DNA of 64,000 nt, taken from the NCBI RefSeq assembly GCF_000426485.1, contig NZ_AUFL01000020.1, positions 1-64,000 of the forward strand, written 5' to 3'. The notes below the pieces were generated by a model that was not told where the DNA came from, searched no databases, and saw nothing but the letters and a program-made list of their open reading frames with translations. The DNA is from Indolivaga capnocytophagoides DSM 22835. Its GTDB lineage: Bacteria > Bacteroidota > Bacteroidia > Bacteroidales > Dysgonomonadaceae. A program made the translations under genes and the position numbers. Of the stretch, positions 26,571 to 36,492 are shown piece after piece (the first letter of the stretch is position 1; each line of letters opens with the position of its first letter).

Positions 26571-27908
26571 ATGTTTAAATCTATCCATTACAGGCTTGTA
26601 CTCTTTATCATACTGCTGATACTGTCTGCGTCATTACTGACATTGTGTATCATCAAAGAGCAATACGTCTACAGCCTTATTCCGGCTCTAGGGGTATTTG
26701 CCAGTTTATATCTGCTGACTTTCCATTATAAAAAATTTAATCAGAATATTTTGTTCCTGCTTAATGCGTTGGATAATGGAGATTACTCTTTTCATTTTAC
26801 TGAATCTAAAATGTCGGCTCGGGAAAGAGATCTTAATACAATGATGAATCGTATTAAGGATATACTCACCAATGCAAGGAAAGAAGTTATTCAGAATGAA
26901 AAATTCCTCAGCCTCATTATCGAAAATGTATCTACAGGTATTGTTATTGTAACCGAAAGAGGCAATGTGAGGACTGTCAATCATTCTGCTCTTCAATTGT
27001 TGGGGTTGCCTGTTTTTACACATCTTAACCAGCTTAGTTCTATAAACGAAGATTATCCATTGTTATTTCACAATATTAAAGCAGGTGAAAAAGGGCAGAT
27101 ATCGGTAATAAATGAACGGGAAGAAGTGCTGGTAAGCTTGCAGGTGTCACAGATAAAAGTAAATGACGACCTGATCAAAGTAATAACTCTTAATAATATA
27201 GGTAATGAGTTGGAAGCTAAGGAAATGGAGTCGTGGATTCGTTTGATCCGGGTAATGACTCATGAGATAATGAATTCGATTGCACCTATTACTTCTTTAA
27301 GTGAAACTATGCTTACTTTGTTGAATGATAAAGATTTGGATACAATGGATTCTTCAATGAAGAATAATACGGTGGAAGCCTTCGATACGATACATATTAC
27401 TGCTAAGGGTTTATTGGCTTTCGTGGAATCTTATCGCCGTTTTACAGGTGTACCTCAGCCTGTTATCAAAGCTTTCGAATTGCGCCCGCTTATCAACAAA
27501 CTAGTGCATTTGCACGAGCACTTGATGGAGGATAGAAATATTGAAGTACAAATTATAGCAAAAGACGAGAACAGTATCATTAGCGGTGATGAAAATCTAA
27601 TAACACAGGTTGTTGTGAATATTATAAAGAATGCTATACAGGCTATCGATCCTTCTGAGCATGGAAAAATATTTATTAAATACAGCGTACAGAACAAATT
27701 TACCTATATAGATATCAGTAATACAGGAAAACCGATACCTAAGGAAGAGTTATCAAGTATATTTATTCCATTCTTTACAACCAAAGAATCCGGTTCAGGA
27801 ATTGGCCTTAGTATATCGCGCTATATAATGCGTTTGCATGGAGGGAAACTGATCCATTCGCTTTCTCCCGAAGGATATACGACCTTTACTCTAGTGTTTC
27901 CGAATTAA
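26571..27908 (+). CDS. NtrY/NtrB-like sensor histidine kinase
   Basis: This 445-residue kinase has two N-terminal membrane helices (about 8-26 and 32-50) with almost no periplasmic loop, so it probably senses a membrane or cytosolic signal. A PAS-like region follows (about 110-205), then a dimerisation helix with the phospho-His near 231 (VMTHEIMNSIAPI) and a HATPase (NIIKNAIQAI, SGSGIGLSISRYI). It is co-transcribed with the preceding regulator. Confidence 0.92.
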   Translation: MFKSIHYRLVLFIILLILSASLLTLCIIKEQYVYSLIPALGVFASLYLLTFHYKKFNQNILFLLNALDNGDYSFHFTESKMSARERDLNTMMNRIKDILTNARKEVIQNEKFLSLIIENVSTGIVIVTERGNVRTVNHSALQLLGLPVFTHLNQLSSINEDYPLLFHNIKAGEKGQISVINEREEVLVSLQVSQIKVNDDLIKVITLNNIGNELEAKEMESWIRLIRVMTHEIMNSIAPITSLSETMLTLLNDKDLDTMDSSMKNNTVEAFDTIHITAKGLLAFVESYRRFTGVPQPVIKAFELRPLINKLVHLHEHLMEDRNIEVQIIAKDENSIISGDENLITQVVVNIIKNAIQAIDPSEHGKIFIKYSVQNKFTYIDISNTGKPIPKEELSSIFIPFFTTKESGSGIGLSISRYIMRLHGGKLIHSLSPEGYTTFTLVFPN

Positions 27909-27921
27909 GAATATAAAATAA

Positions 27922-27958
27922 AAAAGCAACCTTTATTTTTTGAACAGAGGTTGCTTTT
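27922..27958. terminator. Bidirectional terminator
   Basis: AAAAGCAACCT (27922-27932) pairs with AGGTTGCTTTT (27948-27958), an 11-bp stem with A/T tails on both sides. It lies between the convergent kinase and GH30 genes. Confidence 0.8.
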
Positions 27959-27997
27959 ATATGATACGGTTTAATTTGTGTCTACTTGAAACCAATT

Positions 27998-29473
27998 TTA
28001 GGATTTAGATATAAAGGTATTCAATGAATGAGCTTCTATTTGTACATCTAAAAACTTTGCACCAAGTTTAATTACAATTCGTTGAGGGTAATCCTGAAAA
28101 TTGCCAGCTACAATTATATACTCTCCTTTTACACCACGAAATACCAGTATTGGTTTATTCTCGCTTCCAGCATTCTTATATGATAAAAGTTTTGACCCGG
28201 GCGAAATGAAATGTGCGTAATGTTTTACAGCATAGTACTCAGGAGTATATGTTACAGATTTTTTCTTAGAATCTATTCGTATAAGCGAATTTTGCTTCCA
28301 ACCCCATCCATTTTCTCCATCGTCACTTAAAATAGCATTCCAGAATGTGTATTCTTCACATCCATTGCTAAGATAGTCATTCATAATATTGAAGGTGTGT
28401 TCAGCTGCTTTCCAATCAAAACTGCCCCATCCACATTCACTTTCGGTCTGTACATATTTATACTGAGGGTATTTTTTTCGGATGTGAGGTAATATCTGAC
28501 GGCCTTCCCATTGAAAACCAATTCCTTTTATGGAATGTGGCATTCGGGGATCGGAAAGTATCTGATCGATAAGCTCAAGCCGGTTGGTATTGATTGTTCC
28601 TAAGAAAAGAGAAACTTCAGGATGCTGTTTCTCTAGTGTTGGGGCTAAATATTCGGTATTGAAACGTATTGTACCTTCGGGAGTCCATGCACAACCCGGA
28701 TAATTAGTGTAACTATATGCCTCGTTTTGATACATCACCATACTAATGGGAATACCTTCATGCTTGTATGCTGTGATAAATTTGCAGAAATAATCAGCAT
28801 AGGCTTGTAAATAACGAGGTTCTTGTATAAAGTAATCGTTTACAGTGAGTTGTTTAGGAAAAACATCATTGTTTATATCTTTATTATCTTCAAAAAGAAT
28901 AATATCTGATAGCGGTGACATCTTATTATACTTCTCACTGCTGCGAACCGAATAGTATTGGTTTACTTTCATCCATGATGGAGGTGACCATGGGGATATC
29001 CAAAATGTTATATTCGGATTGTATTGCTGAGCTAATTTAATAAAGGGGATAAGAGTGATTTTGTCCCTGTCTATATTAAAGTATTTCAGGTGAAAATCTC
29101 CCGTAACTTCATCACAGCTATACCAGTCTCGGGCATAATCATTTGCATTCATTGAAAATCTTCCCATTGTAAATTTGAGGTCTCCCTCAGGAGAGAAAAG
29201 TTGTTTGATTATGGTTTCCTTTTCTTCTTTTCCGAGTATGTTCAAAGCGTCCCAGCCGAGTTCGTTAAAGCAGGTACCCCAAGCTTTGAATATAAGAATA
29301 CCATCCTGATCATTGACTACTTCTATATCAGGATTTGTTTTAGTTTTACTTTGTAATTGTATGCTTCGCTGTAGCCAATAATCTGTTTCCTTACTACTGA
29401 TCCAAGTGAAATTTTGAGCCTGAATGCTAAAAATCAAGCTAATATACAAAATGTATAGCAAATGTTTTTTCAT
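27998..29473 (-). CDS. Glycoside hydrolase family 30 protein
   Basis: This 491-residue secreted enzyme has a signal peptide ending near SIQAQ. The TIM-barrel part shows FKAWGTCFNELGWDAL, WISPWSPPSWMK and the two catalytic Glu: Glu251 in MYQNEAY (acid/base) and Glu344 in VQTESECGWG (nucleophile). A C-terminal beta domain follows. GH30 enzymes act on glucosylceramide, beta-1,6-glucan, xylan or fucosides; the specificity is not decidable here. It lies 61 bp after the DUF2264 gene in the same direction and probably shares its transcript. Confidence 0.9.
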   Translation of the reverse strand: MKKHLLYILYISLIFSIQAQNFTWISSKETDYWLQRSIQLQSKTKTNPDIEVVNDQDGILIFKAWGTCFNELGWDALNILGKEEKETIIKQLFSPEGDLKFTMGRFSMNANDYARDWYSCDEVTGDFHLKYFNIDRDKITLIPFIKLAQQYNPNITFWISPWSPPSWMKVNQYYSVRSSEKYNKMSPLSDIILFEDNKDINNDVFPKQLTVNDYFIQEPRYLQAYADYFCKFITAYKHEGIPISMVMYQNEAYSYTNYPGCAWTPEGTIRFNTEYLAPTLEKQHPEVSLFLGTINTNRLELIDQILSDPRMPHSIKGIGFQWEGRQILPHIRKKYPQYKYVQTESECGWGSFDWKAAEHTFNIMNDYLSNGCEEYTFWNAILSDDGENGWGWKQNSLIRIDSKKKSVTYTPEYYAVKHYAHFISPGSKLLSYKNAGSENKPILVFRGVKGEYIIVAGNFQDYPQRIVIKLGAKFLDVQIEAHSLNTFISKS

Positions 29474-29534
29474 ATTACATATTAGTTTTAATAGGTTAGA
29501 TAAAAGATATGTAAATATACTAAAGATCCTGATT

Positions 29535-31553
29535 TTAGTTATATCTGATTGTTTTTGTTGTACCGTTATTTAGTATAAGCTCTACAGTGTTTCTATCATT
29601 ACTGATATGTAAATTTTTCACGGGAGATAGTTCTTCTTTTGTAAAATCTTTATTTCCCTTTTTCCAGAGCTGTAATGTAATGTAAATTTTATCTCCTTGC
29701 GGTAGTCTGTCTGTGCTGTTAATTACAGTACAGTAGTCGCTTTCGGGATGAACACCTTCCCCTTTTATAAATTCGAGACCAGACCAGCCTGACAATGAGA
29801 TCATAGCCTGACTGTATTTCTCATTATTGATTATATATGCTTTATTGCCATTAATATCAAAGATTTGCTCTTTTATTGGGTTCCCCAATTGAGGAAGGGA
29901 ATAATGTCCCAGACGAATATCAGTAGATACAGGGCTGCTTATTTTATCTACTCGCAGAATTCCATTGGGAAGAGGAATATCTGCCAGATGATATTTTATA
30001 TCCTGATTGGTTTCCAGAACAGCATTACGGTAGTAGATACCATTGTCATATTTCGAGAATGTATACATTCTCAGGACTTCCCAGACATTATCTTTGTTTT
30101 TGGTCGCATAATTCATCGATACTCCATTAGCTAAACTGTCTGCCATCCATGGAAATTCGCTGTTATAGGCTAACTTATTGTAATTTTCGCTTGCCCTGAA
30201 TTTTTCCCAAGCCGGGATATAAGGAACGTTACACCATGCCCGTATTTCGGAAGCTCCGCTATTGGGGTAGTCGGTTATAAGAATATCAGATCCGGATTGA
30301 AACTTATTATACACATTACCTTTCGTGAGTTCGCTTCCCCATGGACCTTTATCTTCCGTTGCTGTCCAGAAAATATTATCTGCAGGAAGCAGCAAGCCAA
30401 GAAAAGCCTTACCGCACCAGTAAGCACTGCCTCTACAGCTATATCCTTGTACTGCGGGTTCGAAGGCTCCATAAAATCCGAGAGTAGGTACATTGTCCTT
30501 CAGAAAATCGGGATGCTGCAGAAATTGAAGCAACGTGCTTGATGCAATCCTTCGCAGCCATCCGTAATTGATATTCGGATCATTAAGGAATCCTGTTAAA
30601 GGAAAAGGTACTATCGATCCAAAGCGATAAGCAATGCTTCGTCCCCACATAATCATCTTGCCGTCTTCATTAAACATATATGGATAATTGCTTGCCATAT
30701 CCCTGAAGTTTGCTTCGAATTTTTTTGCATATTCAGGATAATACTTCTCTCCGAAAACATGAGACCATACAGGACCATACATCTGGAATGCCCACATGCT
30801 GTAATAGTCGAATGCCGGATTATCGTTGTACCATCCGTCTCCGCGGTAATGTTCAAGGGACTTATCAAGGTATTCAACCAATAGTTTTTCGTTGACTGTA
30901 TAACCTTGAGCTTTAAAGAAACTCAGAACAAAGATGTTGAAGAATTTCCAGTTCGAAGGAACTGTAGGACCGTCTCCATAACTTAGCATGGTTGCGGCCA
31001 ATTCGTCTTTCTGTTCTTTTGTCAATGGATTCCATAGGATATCGGGGATTGTGAACAAGGATATCGATAAAGCTCCGAATTCGACCAGATTCTGATGAGG
31101 CCCGCCATTCGGCGCACGGTGTTTTATATATGTGTCGCTTTTCGGATCTATTAATTTCAGAAGCTGATGGCGATAATAATCTCCGACTTTGATTCCGTTC
31201 AATTCCAGTTCAGGGTTTTCTTTAAGTAGAGGAGCCGCTATAAATAATGTACGGCACAACCCTTCGAGCTTTTCGGTGGGAACCTGATCTTCTCTGCGGG
31301 GATAACTGACACCGGGCTGTTTCGGAAAGATCATAGGATCATCTAACGAATGAACATAGCTAAATGCTCCATTCAGTAAATAACGACCTGCGTCTATCCA
31401 GTGTTTTCTGGTCATTCCCGTATAGGGGCTTTGTTTAAGATCCGGTTGATCTATAGTAAATGTGTTTCCTTTATCCGAAGTTGCATGTAATTGTAGTATC
31501 GGCAATGCGATACAAGCAAACACAAAAAAGATTCTTAATAGCTTTTTGTTCAT
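29535..31553 (-). CDS. DUF2264 domain secreted protein
   Basis: This 672-residue protein has a signal peptide (cleavage near LQLHATS). The DUF2264 core begins with SPYTGMTRKHWIDAGRYLLNGAF and continues as an alpha/alpha-barrel-like helical domain, followed by a beta-rich C-terminal part. Members occur with glycan-degrading enzymes, so a polysaccharide or uronate-related role is likely, but no reaction is established from sequence. It is paired with the GH30 gene and begins 109 bp after the last permease gene. Confidence 0.88.
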   Translation of the reverse strand: MNKKLLRIFFVFACIALPILQLHATSDKGNTFTIDQPDLKQSPYTGMTRKHWIDAGRYLLNGAFSYVHSLDDPMIFPKQPGVSYPRREDQVPTEKLEGLCRTLFIAAPLLKENPELELNGIKVGDYYRHQLLKLIDPKSDTYIKHRAPNGGPHQNLVEFGALSISLFTIPDILWNPLTKEQKDELAATMLSYGDGPTVPSNWKFFNIFVLSFFKAQGYTVNEKLLVEYLDKSLEHYRGDGWYNDNPAFDYYSMWAFQMYGPVWSHVFGEKYYPEYAKKFEANFRDMASNYPYMFNEDGKMIMWGRSIAYRFGSIVPFPLTGFLNDPNINYGWLRRIASSTLLQFLQHPDFLKDNVPTLGFYGAFEPAVQGYSCRGSAYWCGKAFLGLLLPADNIFWTATEDKGPWGSELTKGNVYNKFQSGSDILITDYPNSGASEIRAWCNVPYIPAWEKFRASENYNKLAYNSEFPWMADSLANGVSMNYATKNKDNVWEVLRMYTFSKYDNGIYYRNAVLETNQDIKYHLADIPLPNGILRVDKISSPVSTDIRLGHYSLPQLGNPIKEQIFDINGNKAYIINNEKYSQAMISLSGWSGLEFIKGEGVHPESDYCTVINSTDRLPQGDKIYITLQLWKKGNKDFTKEELSPVKNLHISNDRNTVELILNNGTTKTIRYN

Positions 31554-31662
31554 GTTTGGTTAGATTTTGAAAAAGTATAACATGAAACAAAAATAGCTAA
31601 TGTCCCCTTATCATAGGGGGACAAATAGCTAAATAAGGTCTAATATTAAGTCAAAAGCCCAA

Positions 31663-34047
31663 CTATTCACTTTTTAAAGACTTCATCGGATTGCTGTTGG
31701 CGGCTTTTAAGGATTGAATAGTGATTGATGATATGGATATAATCATCACTGTTGCTCCTGCAGCGACAAATATCCATCCGTTAACGGAGGTTTGGTATGC
31801 AAAATTTTTCAGCCACATCTGTAATGTATAATATGATACAGGTACAACAAGTATAAATGCAAATACTATATATTTCACAAAATCGAGGTTGATCATTTTT
31901 ATAATATCAAAGGCAGTGGCCCCATTGATTTTTCGGATGCTTATTTCTTTTTTCCTCTGTTTGATAATGAATGCAACAAATGTGATCAAACTCAGGTTTG
32001 CAATCAGTAAACACAAAGCAGTGAAGATATATATAATAACCTCTCCATTCAGTTCGTTTCTGTAAACATCTTTATAAAGATCATCTAAGTAATTGTAAGC
32101 AAGAGGATATTCGGGGATAATTTCTTTCCATACAGATTGGAGAACCTGTAAACCTTTTTCAGTCTCATGTTCTTCTGTCCGTATCATGATACTGTTTAAG
32201 AAAAATGCTCTCTGTATGATTATAAGAGGAGACGGGGTTTCGAAACTGGTGGTGTAGTTGAAATGATCTATAACTCCGCAGATCGTTCCGTGGTCGATAT
32301 AATTAATGGAACCATGTTGCATGGTCAGACTTTTTCCGATGGCATCTTCCGCTGATTTAAAGCCTAGTGCAGTAATAGCTTCTTTATTTATTATATAGTT
32401 TTCGGTAATTGTTTTATCGTATTCCTTTCCGTCGAACATATCGAACAGCATTTTCTGTTGTTCAATATAATTGTATTTATTAGGTGGATATAATGTTCCT
32501 TCTGCCAGAGGAATACCGAAAAATGGAAAGAATCCTTCACCTACAATAAGCACAGGGATGTTTACATCGTCAGCAAGAGAATCCGTTTTTACACTTATTG
32601 CATCTCTTACAGCCGATCCGGGAAGTTGCATAGATGCAGTTACTGCTTCTATTTCGGAATGTTTTAGCAGTTCTGATCTGAGTAGTTCATAGCGGGATTG
32701 AACCAATTCCGGTTGTTCTTTCAGAGTTATTATTTTGTCGGTATCTGGTGTTACTTGTTGCTGACGGATTACAGACATTTGACGGTTGATGGTGATTCCC
32801 CATACCAAAGCAAAAATAACCAATGCAAATTGTATTGTAAATAAAGATCTGATCGAAGCCGATGATTTCCTTTTTGATGCAAAATGATCTCCCGATGCAG
32901 ATATCTTATATGATAAAAGAGGGATAATAGAAACCGAAACAACAAATAAAAATAGCACACAAATACAAATAAGATATTCCGAAATGGATAGATAATTTAA
33001 ATCGAACCCCAAATGCGGAGCTATAAGATAAATCCCCACCCCGCCAACTATTACAGCTAATGTGCACAGCATAAATGCAATGAATGTTTCTTCTTTAAAT
33101 ATAACGGAAAAAGGAGCTCCATTTAGCCTGAGTAATTGATAATACCTTTTATTTGCAGAAATAATGAGGCTCGAATTGAGCCATAGATTAAACATTACGA
33201 TGATAAACAAAAACAAGTTAGCCCCTGCTATGATATACAGATAATAAATATTACCATTGGTGCTAAGTTCTCGTAATACCCTGCTATGTAAATGTATATT
33301 AGTAAGAGGGGTAAATATTAGTTGTTCTTTGTATTTCTTATCTTTGTTGAGTTTTGCAAGCTGTTCATTCAGCGTGTTTTGCAGGGTATTTACCTCCGTG
33401 TTTTTTCTTAATAAAAGATATGTATAGTTCCAATCGATCTCATTCTTCTCATCTTTATGTATAATAAGGTCGGTCTGTAAATGAGAATTGAAAGGAAAGT
33501 CTTTAAATATTCCTTTTATAGTGTACTTATTTGAATTTGTCCGCCGGCTCTCAATTTCAATACTTTTGCCTATAACGTCGGATAGAGATCCGATTTGTTT
33601 GGCTAATTTTTCGCTGATTATTACACTTCCCGGTTCAGACAAGACGGTGTTTCTTTCTCCTTCTAGCAACGGGTAGCTAAATACTTTTAAGAAATTAGGA
33701 CTGGCGAATATAAAATTATTAATGATAACAGATTTCTCGTTGTAAATAAGTACTCCGGCATTGACATTTACCAGTTTAACTATATCTTCGACTTCGGCCG
33801 ACTGACGTAGTATCTCGTCATACGAATCGCGGATAATACGCCCGTCTATGGCTTCGTCATTAATCTGTACACTCAATCGGGCTATTCGGTCCGCATCTTT
33901 ATTAAATCTATCGAAACTGGTTTCTCTTTTGATGTATATGTATGATAGCACCATACATCCGAAGATGAGAGAGATACCCATCAAATTGACGAGACGGAGT
34001 CCCTTGTTTCTCAGTATCCGCCGTTGTATAACACTCCAGTTTACCAT
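31663..34047 (-). CDS. FtsX/MacB-type ABC permease (fifth of five)
   Basis: This 794-residue permease has an N-terminal TM helix, a periplasmic MacB core domain, three TM helices (about 270-390), a second TM-periplasmic unit and three C-terminal helices, ending in NPMKSLKSE. It couples ATP hydrolysis by a partner ATPase to export of a lipid, peptide or drug across the envelope (family knowledge). It starts one base after the previous permease gene. No ATPase domain is fused. The motif KEISIRKINGATAFDIIKMI marks the conserved coupling helix. Confidence 0.9.
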   Translation of the reverse strand: MVNWSVIQRRILRNKGLRLVNLMGISLIFGCMVLSYIYIKRETSFDRFNKDADRIARLSVQINDEAIDGRIIRDSYDEILRQSAEVEDIVKLVNVNAGVLIYNEKSVIINNFIFASPNFLKVFSYPLLEGERNTVLSEPGSVIISEKLAKQIGSLSDVIGKSIEIESRRTNSNKYTIKGIFKDFPFNSHLQTDLIIHKDEKNEIDWNYTYLLLRKNTEVNTLQNTLNEQLAKLNKDKKYKEQLIFTPLTNIHLHSRVLRELSTNGNIYYLYIIAGANLFLFIIVMFNLWLNSSLIISANKRYYQLLRLNGAPFSVIFKEETFIAFMLCTLAVIVGGVGIYLIAPHLGFDLNYLSISEYLICICVLFLFVVSVSIIPLLSYKISASGDHFASKRKSSASIRSLFTIQFALVIFALVWGITINRQMSVIRQQQVTPDTDKIITLKEQPELVQSRYELLRSELLKHSEIEAVTASMQLPGSAVRDAISVKTDSLADDVNIPVLIVGEGFFPFFGIPLAEGTLYPPNKYNYIEQQKMLFDMFDGKEYDKTITENYIINKEAITALGFKSAEDAIGKSLTMQHGSINYIDHGTICGVIDHFNYTTSFETPSPLIIIQRAFFLNSIMIRTEEHETEKGLQVLQSVWKEIIPEYPLAYNYLDDLYKDVYRNELNGEVIIYIFTALCLLIANLSLITFVAFIIKQRKKEISIRKINGATAFDIIKMINLDFVKYIVFAFILVVPVSYYTLQMWLKNFAYQTSVNGWIFVAAGATVMIISISSITIQSLKAANSNPMKSLKSE

Positions 34048-34048
34048 A

Positions 34049-36385
34049 TTACTCGTTTTTCAAAGTTTTTATAGGGTTTGCCGTTGCAGCCTTCCAGCTT
34101 TGCATCGTAATGGATATGGCTGATATAGCTAGAATAAATAATCCTGAAAAAACAAATATCCACCAGCTGAGATCTGTTTTATAAGCATAGTTTTCGAGCC
34201 ATTTCTGCATAATATAATAGGAGAGGGGAACAGCTATAATAAAAGCCAGAACAATCCACTTTATAAAGTCCATGTTCAGCATTTTTATAATACTCAATTC
34301 GGTTGCTCCGTTTACTTTCCGTACGCCTATTTCTTTTTCTTTCTGTTGTACATAGTATAAAGACATAGCGAGTATTCCCATTACTAAAATGATAATAGTA
34401 AGTATGGTAAAGGCAACTAATAATTTAGACGTCTTTTGTTCCTTTTCATACCACTGATTTAACATAGAGTCTGCAAATCGGGATTCGAATCCATTATTCC
34501 CTGTAAATTCGCTATATGCTTTTTTTAGATTATCAGCTACTTTTCCTGGATTCTCGGATTTATTAATTTTAGCACTGATAGTCCATGCATTTCCCATATA
34601 TTTATTTCCTAGTTTACAAAATAGCATAGGTCCCACATCAGAGTGTAACGGTCTGAAATTAAAGTTGTCAATTATACCGCATAGCTGTAAATCATTATTG
34701 AAAATACCGGTTAATCTCATTGTTTTCTTATCTGGACGTATCTTATCAAAGCCTATTTTGTTGATAAGGATATATGTGCTATCAGGAGCCGAGAAGCCAT
34801 TGTATTCTACATGTATATTATACACATCGAAGAAACTGCTGTCTATACTGAATACTTGGAAACTATGAGATTCTCCATCTTTTTCAAACGACCAGTTATT
34901 GCCTGCGTCTAATGGTGTTCCTGCTGAAAAAGATGCAGCATCCACACCCGGTACAGATAGTAGCTTGTTTTTTAGAGCGGGAATTTGTTTATCCAAAACA
35001 ATATTATCCATAATGAATATTGAGGAATGATTGAAGCCCATATCGTAATTCATCATAAAATAAGTCTGTTTTAGTATAAAAAGACAGCAAACCAATAACG
35101 TAAACGCTACCGTATACTGAAAAGTGATGAGTACTTTAGAATATACTGTCTTTATTTTATGAGAATACATTCCTTTAACTACTTCTATCGGGTCGAATCG
35201 GGCAATAGTTATAGCTGGAATAATTCCGGAGATAGTTCCTATTAGAATAATTCCTATTATCAATATGACAATGTATGCAACGGTAAATTGGGCTGTAAGG
35301 TTTAATTTAGTATTCAAGACTTCATCAAAGAAAGGTTCAGCGACAAATGCAAAGAATAATCCGATGACGAATGCTATAAATGTCATAACAATAGACTCGA
35401 AGACAAATTGCCTGATAATATCCGCTTGAGAGCAGCCTAACAGCTTTTTTAATGCAGCCTCTTTTCCTCTCTTGGACGCTTGTGAAACAGATAGATTGAT
35501 ATAGTTTAGTATGGCAACCAATAATATGAGTATGGTTATTGCAAAATATACGGAAACAACGGTTTTACTATTTCCCCTTATTCCTGCAGCTCCTGCACCT
35601 ATACCGCTAAAATAGATATCAGTTAATGGGATAAATTCGACACTTGAGCAGAAATTTTGTTTGAATAACCAGTAATCTTTTTTGAAAAGATCTAGTAGCA
35701 TAGGTGCTTTAGCAGAGAGATTTGTACCTTCTTTCTCGAGAAAGTAAACACAGAAAGAACTATTTCCCCAATTCTCCATAACATCTTTACCCCAATATTC
35801 TTTAATCATGTGATAGTTAACTACCATTTCATTTTCCGGAAATTGAGTGTTTGAGGGGAATTTTTCCATGATTCCGGTTACTTCTAAAGGAATACTGTCG
35901 TTCAGATAGATATATTTACCGATCGGATCAGCATTGTCAAATATCCTTTTTGCCAGCGAAGGAGTGATTACAACAGTCCTTTCGGTTTGTAATACTGTTG
36001 AAGGGCTTCCCTGTATCAGTTTAAAAGAGAACATTTTGAAGAAATCCTTATCTGCAAAAAGTGCTTTGATCCTTTGCTTGTCATTTTTGTCTTTTATAAA
36101 TACCTCACGTGATACTATCCTGGTATATGTTTCTACTTCGGGACATCTATCTTTCACAAAATCAGCTACAGGATTTGCATAATTAGCATTTTCCGGTCCA
36201 TGTCCCAAAAGAAAAATACGGTCTTTGTTCTTATGGAAAGTATCAACGGAGAGCTCCTGAATTACATAAGTAGAGAGCAGAAACACAAACATCAGTGATA
36301 TTGCAAAACCAAGTATCGATACTGTACTATAGAGTTTGTTTCGTGATAAGAATTTTATATAGGACTTTATGCTTAAAGGCTTCAT
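34049..36385 (-). CDS. FtsX/MacB-type ABC permease (fourth)
   Basis: This is a 778-residue paralogue with the same two-unit architecture. The conserved coupling segment KEIGVRKVNGATELSIIKMLN is near 670-690 and the C-terminus is NPIKTLKNE. Between this gene and the upstream permease lie 102 bp containing a copy of the dispersed palindromic repeat; downstream it abuts the fifth permease. It diverges in sequence from its neighbours, so recent tandem duplication is unlikely. Confidence 0.9.
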   Translation of the reverse strand: MKPLSIKSYIKFLSRNKLYSTVSILGFAISLMFVFLLSTYVIQELSVDTFHKNKDRIFLLGHGPENANYANPVADFVKDRCPEVETYTRIVSREVFIKDKNDKQRIKALFADKDFFKMFSFKLIQGSPSTVLQTERTVVITPSLAKRIFDNADPIGKYIYLNDSIPLEVTGIMEKFPSNTQFPENEMVVNYHMIKEYWGKDVMENWGNSSFCVYFLEKEGTNLSAKAPMLLDLFKKDYWLFKQNFCSSVEFIPLTDIYFSGIGAGAAGIRGNSKTVVSVYFAITILILLVAILNYINLSVSQASKRGKEAALKKLLGCSQADIIRQFVFESIVMTFIAFVIGLFFAFVAEPFFDEVLNTKLNLTAQFTVAYIVILIIGIILIGTISGIIPAITIARFDPIEVVKGMYSHKIKTVYSKVLITFQYTVAFTLLVCCLFILKQTYFMMNYDMGFNHSSIFIMDNIVLDKQIPALKNKLLSVPGVDAASFSAGTPLDAGNNWSFEKDGESHSFQVFSIDSSFFDVYNIHVEYNGFSAPDSTYILINKIGFDKIRPDKKTMRLTGIFNNDLQLCGIIDNFNFRPLHSDVGPMLFCKLGNKYMGNAWTISAKINKSENPGKVADNLKKAYSEFTGNNGFESRFADSMLNQWYEKEQKTSKLLVAFTILTIIILVMGILAMSLYYVQQKEKEIGVRKVNGATELSIIKMLNMDFIKWIVLAFIIAVPLSYYIMQKWLENYAYKTDLSWWIFVFSGLFILAISAISITMQSWKAATANPIKTLKNE

Positions 36386-36455
36386 ATGCAGATGTTTTTT
36401 TAGTGACAGAAAGTATTAATCATATATCTTCAAGTTATAATAAGCTCGATTTATT

Positions 36456-36492
36456 ATACATGCCAAGTAATAAATAGGCTTGGAACCTTAAT
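36456..36492. repeat. Dispersed palindromic repeat, copy e (at permease stop)
   Basis: On the minus strand it starts at the TAA stop of the third permease (TAAGGTTCCAAGCCT), then TATTTATTACTTGGCATG. Upstream context TTCAAGTTAT is shared with the copy at 45.8 kb. Confidence 0.6.
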